Assembly (NCBI RefSeq): GCF_002915175.1
Contig: NZ_NXEJ01000004.1
Location: forward strand, 248,001-312,000
Source: Agrobacterium rosae
GTDB lineage: Bacteria > Pseudomonadota > Alphaproteobacteria > Rhizobiales > Rhizobiaceae
Reading direction: 5' to 3'
Length of the DNA: 64,000 bases
Both the position numbers and the translations under genes were made by a program. Positions 55,525-64,000 of this stretch are shown here, piece after piece (position 1 is the first letter of the stretch; each line of letters begins with the position of its first letter). Below the pieces are notes generated by a model. It was not told where the DNA came from and made no database searches. It saw only the letters and a program-made list of their open reading frames with translations.

Positions 55525-57264
55525 ATGGACAAAAACATGCTTCGCCGCTTCTTCTCCTACTACCGGCCTTACAGGGGTCTGTTCATTCTCGATTTCTCCT
55601 GCGCCGTGCTTTCGGGCCTTTTGGAACTCGGTTTTCCCATGGCGGTCAAGGTCTTCGTGGATGTGTTGATGCCAGCGGGGGACTGGCAGCTCATCCTGAT
55701 GGCATCCATCGGTCTTCTAGTAATCTACGTGCTGAACACCGGGTTAATGGCGACTGTCACCTATTGGGGACATATGCTGGGCATCAATATCGAAACGGAT
55801 ATGCGCAGACATGCGTTCGATCATTTGCAGAAGCTGTCCTTCCGGTTCTTCGACAATCAGAAAACTGGTCATCTGGTGGGGCGACTCACCAAGGATCTCG
55901 AAGAAATAGGCGAGGTGGCGCATCACGGGCCTGAAGACCTGTTCATTGCCATCATGACCTTTCTCGGCGCTTTCCTGCTGATGATGTCGGTCAATGTGCC
56001 GCTGGCGCTGATCACCGCCGCCATTGTGCCTGTAACGGCGTGGGTGACGAGCCGCTACGGTGCCCGCATGACCAATAATTTCCGCGCGCTCTACGGCCGT
56101 GTCGGCGCGTTCAATGCGCGCATCGAGGAAAATGTCGGTGGCATGCGCGTCGTTCAGGCATTTGCAAATGAAGATCACGAGCGCGCGCTGTTCGAACAGG
56201 ATAACCAGAACTACCGCCAGACCAAACTCAACGCCTACAAGATCATGGCGGCCAGCACGTCGCTGAGTTACATGAGCATGCGTCTGACGCAGATGATCAT
56301 CATGATCTGCGGCGCATGGTTCGTCCTGACTGGTGATCTGACGAGTGGCGGGTTCATCGGCTTTCTGTTGCTGGTCAATGTGTTCTTCCGCCCGGTCGAA
56401 AAAATCAATTCCGTCATCGAAACCTATCCCAAGGGCATTGCCGGTTTTCGTCGGTTTACAGAACTGATCGATACCGATCCGGATATTGCCGATGCACCCA
56501 ACGCTATCGTTGCACCGGCCTTGCGCGGCGAAATCGCGTACAAGGATGTGAGCTTCGGCTATAGCGATGGAAAGCAGGTTCTCAGCAACATTGATTTGAC
56601 GATCAAGGCGGGCGAAACGGTTGCGTTCGTTGGTCCGTCCGGCGCGGGAAAGACCACGCTGTGCTCGCTGCTACCGCGTTTTTATGAAGTCACGGGCGGC
56701 TCGATCAGCATCGATGGCATCGATATCAGGCACATGACGCTTGCGTCACTGCGCAGCCAGATCGGCATCGTCCAGCAGGACGTGTTTCTGTTTGGTGGAA
56801 CGATCCGCGAAAACATCGAATACGGGCGTCTCGGTGCGAATGAAACGGATATCTGGGAAGCCGCACGCAGAGCCCGGCTGGACAGCGTGATTCAGGATAT
56901 GCCCGATGGCATGGACACTGTTATCGGCGAACGCGGTGCGAAACTCTCTGGCGGTCAAAAACAGCGCATGGCGATTGCGCGCATGTTCCTGAAAAACCCG
57001 CCGATTCTCATTCTGGACGAGGCAACATCCGCTCTCGATACCGAAACGGAAAGAGCCATCCAGCAATCGCTTGCGGAGCTCGCCCAGGGCCGCACGACGT
57101 TGGTCATCGCCCACAGACTGGCAACTATCCGCGACGCGTCACGCATCGTTGTGGTGGATGAAAGCGGCATCGTTGAAACGGGCGATCATCACGCGCTTCT
57201 GGCTTCAAAAGGGCCATACAGCCGCCTTTACGAAGCGCAATTCGGCGCTCAACTGCTGGTGTGA
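55525..57264 (+). CDS. ABC exporter, fused membrane and ATP-binding domains
   Basis: A 579-residue half-transporter of the MsbA type. The ABC membrane domain (about 1-330) has six helices and FFDNQKTGHLVGRLTKDLEE, the coupling region; the ATP-binding domain (about 340-575) has GPSGAGKTTLC, LSGGQKQRMAIARM and ILILDEATSALD. It works as a homodimer and exports lipids or peptides. ATG 55525 is the best-looking start; TTG 55483 and ATG 55537 are alternatives, all with weak Shine-Dalgarno sequences. Substrate unknown. Confidence 0.92.
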   Translation: MDKNMLRRFFSYYRPYRGLFILDFSCAVLSGLLELGFPMAVKVFVDVLMPAGDWQLILMASIGLLVIYVLNTGLMATVTYWGHMLGINIETDMRRHAFDHLQKLSFRFFDNQKTGHLVGRLTKDLEEIGEVAHHGPEDLFIAIMTFLGAFLLMMSVNVPLALITAAIVPVTAWVTSRYGARMTNNFRALYGRVGAFNARIEENVGGMRVVQAFANEDHERALFEQDNQNYRQTKLNAYKIMAASTSLSYMSMRLTQMIIMICGAWFVLTGDLTSGGFIGFLLLVNVFFRPVEKINSVIETYPKGIAGFRRFTELIDTDPDIADAPNAIVAPALRGEIAYKDVSFGYSDGKQVLSNIDLTIKAGETVAFVGPSGAGKTTLCSLLPRFYEVTGGSISIDGIDIRHMTLASLRSQIGIVQQDVFLFGGTIRENIEYGRLGANETDIWEAARRARLDSVIQDMPDGMDTVIGERGAKLSGGQKQRMAIARMFLKNPPILILDEATSALDTETERAIQQSLAELAQGRTTLVIAHRLATIRDASRIVVVDESGIVETGDHHALLASKGPYSRLYEAQFGAQLLV

Positions 57265-57273
57265 GTGTGCCGA

Positions 57274-57507
57274 TTACCGCGCTGCTGGCGTGTCAATCGT
57301 CGGGTTTGCCTCCGGTTTTCCCGGATGTGAATTGACGAGATAGGTAACAGCGACGGCACCTGCCGCCACGATCAATACCACGATGATCAGCATCGTAAAC
57401 GTCCAGGGGCTGGATTTGCGGCGCGACCATATGATCTTGCGACCGCGTAAGCGGTCCTTGTTTTTATCGTCGTGATATTCCGGTCCGAGATTTTCTGTGT
57501 TGGACAT
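57274..57507 (-). CDS. small single-pass membrane protein
   Basis: A 77-residue protein. The first half is polar and charged (MSNTENLGPEYHDDKNKDRLRGRK), the second a hydrophobic helix (FTMLIIVVLIVAAGAVAVTYLV) ending in a short periplasmic tail. GGGGGATGAC precedes ATG 57507; the frame continues upstream to 57705, but this start fits better. Function unknown. It converges with the ABC exporter, 9 bases apart. Confidence 0.75.
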   Translation of the reverse strand: MSNTENLGPEYHDDKNKDRLRGRKIIWSRRKSSPWTFTMLIIVVLIVAAGAVAVTYLVNSHPGKPEANPTIDTPAAR

Positions 57508-57652
57508 GTCATCCCCCTGGTTTTGCGAATCTTTGCTGCTAGGGCCAACGCGTAACTCCGTGCGAAGTTCAACGGGATGACCTTGCAGTGACGGATGACG
57601 CCCGTCATTGTGTCGGCGAAACGCCACGTTAGATGCCCGATGGAGGACCGAT

Positions 57653-58912
57653 TTGATTTCCAATCCGCGCGCTTTGCTGGAGGAGTTGTTTTTCTCAGCG
57701 GTCAAGGCTGCTGATCCCTATGAGGCGATCCTAAGACACCTGCCGGAGCGTCCAAAAGGCCGCACCATCGTTATCGGTGCAGGCAAGGCGGCAAGCCAGA
57801 TGGCGCAGGCGTTCGAGCGCGCATGGCCGCACCCGTTCGACGGACTGGTCGTCGCGCGCCACGGCCCGATCGCAGAATGTCACCGCACCAAGGTTCTCCA
57901 ATCTGCACACCCCGTCCCGGACGACGCCGGCCTTTATGCCGCGCAGTCGCTGATGGCGCATGTTCAAGGGCTGACGGCGGATGATCTGGTCATCGCACTG
58001 ATCTCCGGTGGCGGCTCGGCTCTTTTGCCCGCACCGCCCGAGGGTTTCACGCTGGCTGATGAGATCGCACTCAATGAAGCGCTGCTAGCATCCGGCGCGC
58101 CGATCTCTGCGATGAATGTGGTGCGCAAGCATTTTTCTCGCATCAAGGGTGGCAGACTTGCCGCGCTGGCCTATCCCGCTCGCGTCGTTTCTCTAGTTGT
58201 GTCAGATGTCCCCGGTGACAACCCGGCATTCGTGGCATCGGGTCCGACCGTGCCCGATGAAAGCGATGCCGACGAAGCTTTGCACACCATCCGCGCCTAC
58301 CGAATCGACCTGCCAGAACGGATGATCGAAAGAATCAGCTACGCGACAGCGCCAAAACCGACGGACGCGATTTTTGCTGCAAACGAAGTCCATGTCATCG
58401 CTTCGTCACGCGTCTCTCTCAACGCAGCGGCAGAGCTTGCCCGGCAGCGGGGCGTGCATCCTCTTATCCTGTCCGATACCATTGAAGGCGAGGCGAAGGA
58501 CGTGGGCCGTATGCATGCGGCGCTCGCCCGGGAGTTTGCCGTGAATGGCGCGTTCGACAAGCCTTTGTTGCTGCTTTCCGGCGGAGAAACCACGGTGACG
58601 ATCGGCAGCGGTCGTTATGGCAAGGGTGGACGCAACGCCGAATTTTTGCTGTCTGCCGCGCTCGATCTACAGGGAATCACGGGCGTGACCGCCCTTGCGG
58701 CAGATACTGACGGCATCGACGGTTCGGAAAATAACGCAGGCGCGTTTTGCGATGGCGATAGCATCACCCGCATTCGCGCTGCGGGCGGCGATGCTCGCGC
58801 ACTTCTATCAGGCCACGACGCATGGTCCGCCTTCGATCTCGCAGGTGATCTCTTCGTGCCGGGCCCGACAGGGACAAACGTCAATGATTTCCGGGCGTTT
58901 CTACTGGAGTAA
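57653..58912 (+). CDS. glycerate 2-kinase (MOFRL family)
   Basis: A 419-residue enzyme of the GckA/TtuD type (PF13660 and PF05161) that phosphorylates glycerate to 2-phosphoglycerate. The N-terminal domain has VIGAGKAASQMAQAFE and ALISGGGSALLPAPP; the MOFRL domain has LLLSGGETTVTIG, the GKGGRNAEFLL segment, and ALAADTDGIDGSENNAGAF. TTG 57653 is chosen because GGAGG at 57642-57646 sits 6 bases before it. The next gene is a cupin, 45 bases away. Confidence 0.93.
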   Translation: MISNPRALLEELFFSAVKAADPYEAILRHLPERPKGRTIVIGAGKAASQMAQAFERAWPHPFDGLVVARHGPIAECHRTKVLQSAHPVPDDAGLYAAQSLMAHVQGLTADDLVIALISGGGSALLPAPPEGFTLADEIALNEALLASGAPISAMNVVRKHFSRIKGGRLAALAYPARVVSLVVSDVPGDNPAFVASGPTVPDESDADEALHTIRAYRIDLPERMIERISYATAPKPTDAIFAANEVHVIASSRVSLNAAAELARQRGVHPLILSDTIEGEAKDVGRMHAALAREFAVNGAFDKPLLLLSGGETTVTIGSGRYGKGGRNAEFLLSAALDLQGITGVTALAADTDGIDGSENNAGAFCDGDSITRIRAAGGDARALLSGHDAWSAFDLAGDLFVPGPTGTNVNDFRAFLLE

Positions 58913-58957
58913 TCCGGCAGACCACAGGATGAAAATATCAAATCAGGAAAGTCGCTC

Positions 58958-59314
58958 ATGACGAACATTCTCAACTTCAAGCCAGATGGCGACCTCGCCG
59001 CGATCCAGCCAGAAGACGGCGCACCAGCCCCCGACCGTCTGATTTCCGGCAACCCGAAGTTCACCACATGGAGCATCGAAGAAGCCACCGGCGGCATCTA
59101 CGCTGGAATCTGGCAATCCACCCCCGGCAAATGGCGCGTCGAATATGACGAGTGGGAATATTTCAGCATCCTCGAAGGCCACTCGATCCTGACCGAAGAC
59201 AACGGCCAGCCCATCCACCTCAAATCCGGAGACCGCCACATCATCCGCCCGGGTTTCAAAGGCACATGGGAAGTGGTGGAGACGACGCGCAAGGATTATG
59301 TGGTGAGGCTATAG
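58958..59314 (+). CDS. cupin domain protein
   Basis: A 118-residue single cupin of the DUF861-type (PF05899). The core is STPGKWRVEYDEWEYFSILEGHSILT and HLKSGDRHIIRPGFKGTWEV. The metal-ligand pattern is incomplete compared with the ureidoglycine aminohydrolase relatives, and the role is unknown. AGGAAAG lies before ATG 58958. It follows the kinase gene and may be in its operon; it converges with a P450 gene. Confidence 0.85.
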   Translation: MTNILNFKPDGDLAAIQPEDGAPAPDRLISGNPKFTTWSIEEATGGIYAGIWQSTPGKWRVEYDEWEYFSILEGHSILTEDNGQPIHLKSGDRHIIRPGFKGTWEVVETTRKDYVVRL

Positions 59315-59329
59315 TCAGCGCGACAGGTG

Positions 59330-60577
59330 TCACCAAACCAAATCCAGCCGCTCCAGCCCATAGAAATGATAGACGTCTTTCACCTTTGGCTGTTCCGCTA
59401 TGCGTAGCCCCGGCAAGCGCTTGAACAGCAGCGGCAACACGATGTTGAGTTCCAGCCTTGCCAGCGGTGCGCCGATGCAGAAGTGGATGCCGGCACCGAA
59501 GGATAGGTTGGGGGCCTCGGCGCGGTAGGGCTTGAAGATAAGCGGGTCGGTGAATTTTTGTGGGTCGAGATTGGCGGCGGCGAGGATGAGGCTGACTTTG
59601 TCGCCGCGCTTGAAGGTGATGCCGTCGATCTCGACCGCCTCCAGCGCCCAGCGTTGGAAGATGTGAACGGGCGCGCCGATACGTAGTGTTTCTTCCACCG
59701 TTCTCTCGGTTGATTTCTCGTCCTGAAACAGCAAAGCAGGGTCGCTGCCGCTTTCGAGGATGACGCGGACGGAATTGCCGATCTGGTGGACGGTGGCCTC
59801 GTGGCCAGCATTCAGCAGAACGATGGTGGTCGAAATCAATTCGTCGTCGGTGAGGTACTGGCCCTTATGCTCCGTATGGATCATGTGGCTGAGCAGGTCG
59901 TCTTTCGGTTCCGCGCGGCGCTCTGCAATCACGCTGCGGACGTAATCGGCAAATTCCTTTGCGGCGATGTCGGCTGCCAGTTCATCGTCGCGGGTGCGCT
60001 TGAACATGTACATGCCGACATAGGCATGCGACCATTTCAGCAGTTGCGGGCCCACTTCTTCGGGAATGCCGATCATCCGCGCAATCATCGTCACGGGAAT
60101 GATATCAGCGAACGACGACAATAGCTCCGTCTTGCCGTCTTTTTCGAAACGATCGATCAGCCCGTTGGCCAGCGCTTCGATTTCCGGCTTCATCTTCTCG
60201 ACATGGCGAGAGACGAAGGCGCGGTTTACCAGCGTCCGCAGCCGCGTATGTTCCGGTGGCTCTATCTCCAGCAGCGAATGGCGCTCGGCCGCATCGAAAT
60301 GACGGACGTGTTCGAGAGGCTCTGGCAGGCCAAGTTCTTCGCGGGTTGCGACATGCAGGATTTGCCGTCCGAAACGGCGGTCCCGCAGCAATGCGTTCAC
60401 GTGGTCATAGCCGGTGAAGAACCATTGCTTCTGCTCCTCCCAGTAAAATGTGGGACAGTGCGCATGCAACGCCGCGTAGACGGAGTTGGGGTCGCTGTAG
60501 AAATCTGGATTGCGGGCGTCGAGTGAAACCGAGCGAGTGTCGGTGTCGATGCGGAGGAAATCAGGCACGTTTTTCAT
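59330..60577 (-). CDS. cytochrome P450
   Basis: A 415-residue soluble class I P450. The heme Cys367 lies in FGAGIHFCIGAPLARLE, the ExxR pair is Glu296/Arg299 in VEETLRI. The I helix reads LLNAGHEATVHQIGN (253-267): Ala261 stands where the oxygen-activating Thr is normally found (AGxET). Such a change is known in P450eryF, which depends on substrate-assisted proton delivery. No ferredoxin or reductase gene is adjacent. Substrate unknown. Confidence 0.93.
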   Translation of the reverse strand: MKNVPDFLRIDTDTRSVSLDARNPDFYSDPNSVYAALHAHCPTFYWEEQKQWFFTGYDHVNALLRDRRFGRQILHVATREELGLPEPLEHVRHFDAAERHSLLEIEPPEHTRLRTLVNRAFVSRHVEKMKPEIEALANGLIDRFEKDGKTELLSSFADIIPVTMIARMIGIPEEVGPQLLKWSHAYVGMYMFKRTRDDELAADIAAKEFADYVRSVIAERRAEPKDDLLSHMIHTEHKGQYLTDDELISTTIVLLNAGHEATVHQIGNSVRVILESGSDPALLFQDEKSTERTVEETLRIGAPVHIFQRWALEAVEIDGITFKRGDKVSLILAAANLDPQKFTDPLIFKPYRAEAPNLSFGAGIHFCIGAPLARLELNIVLPLLFKRLPGLRIAEQPKVKDVYHFYGLERLDLVW

Positions 60578-60618
60578 GCCCGATCTCTAGCGCAAACCTA
60601 CCCTTCACGGAAGCGATT

Positions 60619-62376
60619 CTATTCGCCGACGGCCACACCTTCACGGCGCGGATCGGCGCTGCCGACGAGGCCGTTGGCGGTGATTTCGATGGCGTGCAGG
60701 CCGGAGTTCATCTCGCCGGGCTTCACCTCGTAACCCATTGCTTTCAATGGCTCTGCGAACTTCTCCGCATCCGTCCCGGCTTCGATGTCATAGGTGCCGA
60801 AACGGTTGATGAGGTGTGGTTGCGCGACAATTTTTTCGACCGGCATGCCCCAGTCGATATAGGCAATCAGAGCCTGCGCAACATAACCGATAATCTGGCT
60901 GCCGCCGGGTGAGCCGATGGCCATCAGCGGCTTGCCATCCTTCATCACGATTGTCGGTGCCATGGAGGAGCGAGGGCGCTTGCCGGGCTCCACGCGGTTG
61001 GCCACCGGCAGGCTGCCGTCATGGGTCTTGAAGGAGAAATCCGTCAGTTCGTTGTTCAGTAAAAAGCCGTTGGTCATCAGGCGCGAACCGAAGCCGCCTT
61101 CGATGGTCGTCGTCATGGAGAGAACGTTGCCCTGCTTGTCGACAATCACAAAATGGCTGGTGGACGGCATTTCCAGCGCCGGGCCACGGCCGAACAGCAG
61201 GGCGTGATCCCATGTCGGCTCGCCTGCTTTGACGGCATCGGGAGCAAGTGCCTTTTCTCCATCCAGCAACGAAGCGCGGGTGGCGAGATAATCCTTTGTC
61301 AGCAGACCTTTGATGGGCAAAGGCATGAAATCCGGGTCGGCCAGGTAACGTTCGCGGTCGGCAAAGGCCAGACGCTGCGCATCTCCGATCAACCGCCAGC
61401 TTTCGACATTATCCGGCCCAAGCGCCTTGATGTCGAAGTTTTCAACAACGCCCAATATCTGACCCACGGCGACAGCGCCGGAGGAGGGTGGTCCCATGCC
61501 GCAAATATCAAGCGCGCGGTATTTCGCGCAGACCGGCTCGCGCTCTTTCGTGCGATAGTTTGCCAGATCGGGCAGAGACAGAACGCCGGGATTACCGCTC
61601 GCTTCCCGAACCGTTTTGACAATCGCCTCGGCAATCGGCCCGGTATAAAAGGCATCCGCTCCTTTGGTCGCAATCGTGTTCAGCGTTTGCGCATAGGCTG
61701 GGTTTTTGAGCACGGCACCTGCCTTCAGCGGTGCGCCGTCAGCATCGTAGAAATACCCACGCGCTCCTTCATATTTCTTCAGTCGGTCTCCGTCCGCTGC
61801 AATCAGGGATGCAAGGCGGGGTGAGACTTGAAAGCCGTCTTTCGCAAGCTTTTCAGCGGGGCTAAAAAGTCCGGCCCAGGGTTTCGTGCCGTATTTCTTG
61901 TGCACATCGGAAAGCAATCGCACCGTGCCAGGCGTACCGACGGAGCGCCCGCCAATCACCGCATCCAGAAACTTCAACGGCTGGCCGCTTTCATCAAGGA
62001 ACAGTTTTGGTGTCGCTTCCATCGGCGCGGTTTCGCGCCCATCGAATGTGGTAATCTTGTTTGCGGCGGCATCGTAATAGACGAGGAAGCTACCGCCACC
62101 CAGGCCGGAGCTTTGAGGCTCTACAAGCCCCAGCACCGTCTGCACGGCCACCATGGCATCGATGGCATTGCCGCCATCGGCTATCACCTTCCGGCCTGCC
62201 TCGGCAGCCAGCGGATTGGCGGCGGCGACCATGTAGTTTTTCGTCTCCACACGGGCAGCGTTGGTCGTGCCTGTCGCCTTTTCCGGGGCTATCGTGTCCG
62301 ATGCCTGCTGGGCCTGAACAGAGCCTGCAACCACTGTTGCTGATAACAGAAGGGTGGTGAAAAACCCGACATACAT
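60619..62376 (-). CDS. ggt: gamma-glutamyltranspeptidase
   Basis: A 585-residue periplasmic Ntn-hydrolase that splits glutathione and other gamma-glutamyl compounds. The signal peptide ends SVQAQQA. Autocatalytic cleavage is expected before Thr406 in PSTSHFVIVDKQG, giving the two subunits; Gly-rich GSPGGSQIIGYV forms the oxyanion loop. GGAGG is 7 bases before ATG 62376. It stands 41 bases upstream of the P450 gene on the same strand. Confidence 0.95.
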   Translation of the reverse strand: MYVGFFTTLLLSATVVAGSVQAQQASDTIAPEKATGTTNAARVETKNYMVAAANPLAAEAGRKVIADGGNAIDAMVAVQTVLGLVEPQSSGLGGGSFLVYYDAAANKITTFDGRETAPMEATPKLFLDESGQPLKFLDAVIGGRSVGTPGTVRLLSDVHKKYGTKPWAGLFSPAEKLAKDGFQVSPRLASLIAADGDRLKKYEGARGYFYDADGAPLKAGAVLKNPAYAQTLNTIATKGADAFYTGPIAEAIVKTVREASGNPGVLSLPDLANYRTKEREPVCAKYRALDICGMGPPSSGAVAVGQILGVVENFDIKALGPDNVESWRLIGDAQRLAFADRERYLADPDFMPLPIKGLLTKDYLATRASLLDGEKALAPDAVKAGEPTWDHALLFGRGPALEMPSTSHFVIVDKQGNVLSMTTTIEGGFGSRLMTNGFLLNNELTDFSFKTHDGSLPVANRVEPGKRPRSSMAPTIVMKDGKPLMAIGSPGGSQIIGYVAQALIAYIDWGMPVEKIVAQPHLINRFGTYDIEAGTDAEKFAEPLKAMGYEVKPGEMNSGLHAIEITANGLVGSADPRREGVAVGE

Positions 62377-62444
62377 GACGAAACCTCCAACGCTTGCGCA
62401 GATGCCATGATGGGATCGCAAGCGCGTCGAGGTCAAGTCGTGGT

Positions 62445-63692
62445 TTATCGATTTGCGATATGGGTAATGCGGGTGAGGGCGGCAACCTGGCGGTCGGCGT
62501 TGTTATCGCATGGGTCTTCGTCGCGGTCGTCTGCGGGCATGACGATGTTCATAGACCCTTCGCGCACGACGGTACGGTTGCGGCCTTCCTTCTTGGCTCC
62601 GTACAGCGCGCGGTCGGACATGGTCAGCATCGCGTCGAGATCGGCATCAGGGGCTCGTTGGTAGAAAACACCGGCGCTGACCGTTGCGAAGAAGCTTTCG
62701 TTGTCTCCAAACAGTGCGAGACGGCTGAAGCGGATGCGGATGGCTTCCGCCAGGATTGCAGCTTTCGATGGATCGTCGGTTTCGATCAGGCAGGCGAATT
62801 CCTCGCCGCCCATGCGGATCAAAACGCCTTGTCCATGAACGATGTCGCCTGCCTCTGCGCAGAACCGAACCAACACCTCATCGCCGCACTGGTGGCCATA
62901 CCTGTCGTTGATGTTCTTGAAGTGATCGATATCGAACAGGATGAGAGCGATGTGGCGGGATTTGCTGCCAGCCTTCGTTTTCAACATCTCGAAGGCGTCG
63001 GTCATGCCACGGCGGTTCAAGGTCCCGGTCAGATGATCCGTCATGGCGAGGTGTTGCAGACGGCGTTCGGTATCTTCCATGAACATTTTGACGCTGATCA
63101 TCAGCAGCACGATAAAGCCGAAGGACCCCGCCACAGCAACAGGTGCCGTCAGCGGCACCACCTGTCCGGTTGCCAGATTGTAGGGGATTACCAGCGACGC
63201 GGTTATCGCGCCCATGAAAGCCTGGACGATCAGTGCGCCAATCAGCACCTTGCGTGTTTTCGATATGTATTCGCTCGACATCACCAGAACGCCGGCCAGC
63301 ATGAAATAACCAACGGCGGCACAGATGTGATAGAGGATGATCCGGGCTTCCATGCTGTCACGAACCGGCGGCACGAACATGAAAGCCACCCATATGAGCG
63401 CGGGAATGGCGATCCAGCCGTCGATCTTGCGGTCTTCGAGTTTCAAAAGACCAGCAAGCCAAAAGCCGAATGCGGCCAGTGAAATCGTATTCCCGACCTG
63501 GATCGAAAGGAAGTTGGGTATCTGCCCGCGCAAAGATACGAGAATGGCGCCGATGCCGACAAGTGCGAAACCGGATGCGAAGCACAGATGATATTTCTTC
63601 GACGGATTATGCAGCCACAGCACCGCCAGAACGGCGGCGAGGGTCAATGTTTGCATGGACCAGATAAGCATGCCTGTTTTAGCGTCTAGCAC
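62445..63692 (-). CDS. membrane-bound diguanylate cyclase (GGDEF)
   Basis: A 415-residue protein with about seven N-terminal transmembrane helices and a C-terminal GGDEF domain (from about residue 240). The active-site motif is RMGGEEF, the [15 protein letters not shown] segment binds metal and substrate, so it should make c-di-GMP. The RxxD inhibitory site before the active site is absent (Gly where Asp is expected), so product inhibition may be weak. GTG 63692 is chosen because AGGGA lies 8 bases upstream; the frame opens at 63734. Confidence 0.9.
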   Translation of the reverse strand: MLDAKTGMLIWSMQTLTLAAVLAVLWLHNPSKKYHLCFASGFALVGIGAILVSLRGQIPNFLSIQVGNTISLAAFGFWLAGLLKLEDRKIDGWIAIPALIWVAFMFVPPVRDSMEARIILYHICAAVGYFMLAGVLVMSSEYISKTRKVLIGALIVQAFMGAITASLVIPYNLATGQVVPLTAPVAVAGSFGFIVLLMISVKMFMEDTERRLQHLAMTDHLTGTLNRRGMTDAFEMLKTKAGSKSRHIALILFDIDHFKNINDRYGHQCGDEVLVRFCAEAGDIVHGQGVLIRMGGEEFACLIETDDPSKAAILAEAIRIRFSRLALFGDNESFFATVSAGVFYQRAPDADLDAMLTMSDRALYGAKKEGRNRTVVREGSMNIVMPADDRDEDPCDNNADRQVAALTRITHIANR

Positions 63693-64000
63693 TGCACTAT
63701 CCCTGTCTGTCTCGGCGTGAATGAGGAAACACATGCGCGCATCGTTCGGCGCTCAGATTTCCGCGTGAAGATGAATGTCCTGCAAAACCTGAAGCATCAT
63801 CGAGATGCAGATCGGTCGGGCGGCAGTATCTATGTTTAATCCCTAAGAAGTCGTTTCTACTTCACGCTACGAAAGGTTGAGCGTGTATATTTATATTGAA
63901 TTTAAGAATTGGTTGACCAAATTGCCGTTTCGCCGTTGATGACGGATGCGACCGTATCAATTCGTATGGCGTCATTTCGGGCGGCCTAGTATGGCGGCAT
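63693..64000. other. intergenic region at the right edge
   Basis: About 300 bases upstream of the diguanylate cyclase gene, AT-rich around 63880-63920. It must hold that gene's promoter. I see no other gene or clear element before the window ends. Confidence 0.45.

Overview
This window looks like a chromosomal segment of an alphaproteobacterium of the Rhizobiaceae, most likely Agrobacterium/Rhizobium. The evidence is the gene content (phosphatidylcholine synthase, sdhE-mfd next to recG, an IalB family protein, a DUF1127 protein, entericidin, a LapG-fold BTLCP protein, DUF2336), a GG-N10-GC sigma-54 promoter in front of glnB-glnA, and a RIME-like palindromic intergenic repeat. That is inference from families and synteny; no database search was possible. 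Most of the window is ordinary core genome: no prophage, insertion sequence, CRISPR array or rRNA operon was seen. One tRNA gene (Lys, anticodon TTT, CCA encoded) sits at the left edge.

Layout. 0-4.3 kb: tRNA-Lys, a CcdA-type thiol-disulfide membrane protein, an AEC permease, a UbiH-type flavin hydroxylase and phosphatidylcholine synthase. 4.5-9.2 kb: a complete BMP-family ABC importer (double ATPase, two permeases, binding protein), closed by a palindromic repeat and a terminator. 9.5-20.5 kb: cell-wall precursor genes glmU and glmS, a frameshifted membrane gene, DUF502, then recG diverging from sdhE-mfd (DNA repair and succinate dehydrogenase maturation). 20.6-25.9 kb: small secreted proteins, a DMT exporter, a FrnE-like DsbA protein, an orphan peptide-type binding protein, an IalB protein and HspQ. 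26-27.9 kb: glnB-glnA, the nitrogen assimilation core, under a sigma-54 promoter. 28-36.7 kb: NAD(P)H-hydrate repair, a GlxA-type regulator, a lone receiver protein, glgX, a DUF1127/LysR divergent pair, entericidin and a phosphodiester glycosidase family protein.

37-45.7 kb: a 33-residue membrane miniprotein, L-serine ammonia-lyase, DUF1489, a LapG-fold periplasmic protease, an unexplained AT-rich stretch, a PilZ protein, a PAS_5 protein, rhomboid protease, CBS protein, patatin-like lipase, hisI and folE. 45.9-49.6 kb: NifU-like scaffold, yidD, thrS and a ParDE-like toxin-antitoxin pair. 49.6-64 kb: a secreted beta-rich protein, an overlapping nitroreductase/flavin reductase pair, DUF2336, a GNAT enzyme, an AI-2E family permease, an ABC exporter, glycerate 2-kinase, a cupin, a cytochrome P450 with an altered I helix, gamma-glutamyltranspeptidase and a membrane diguanylate cyclase.

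I did not find a clear new multi-gene system. The best leads are small: a perfect 14-bp direct repeat flanking a divergent LysR/DUF1127 pair, with a partial match in the AT-rich gap at 40.3 kb; the miniprotein gene at 37.1 kb with its own Shine-Dalgarno sequence and terminator; the P450 lacking the usual I-helix threonine; and the PilZ / LapG-fold / PAS neighbourhood.
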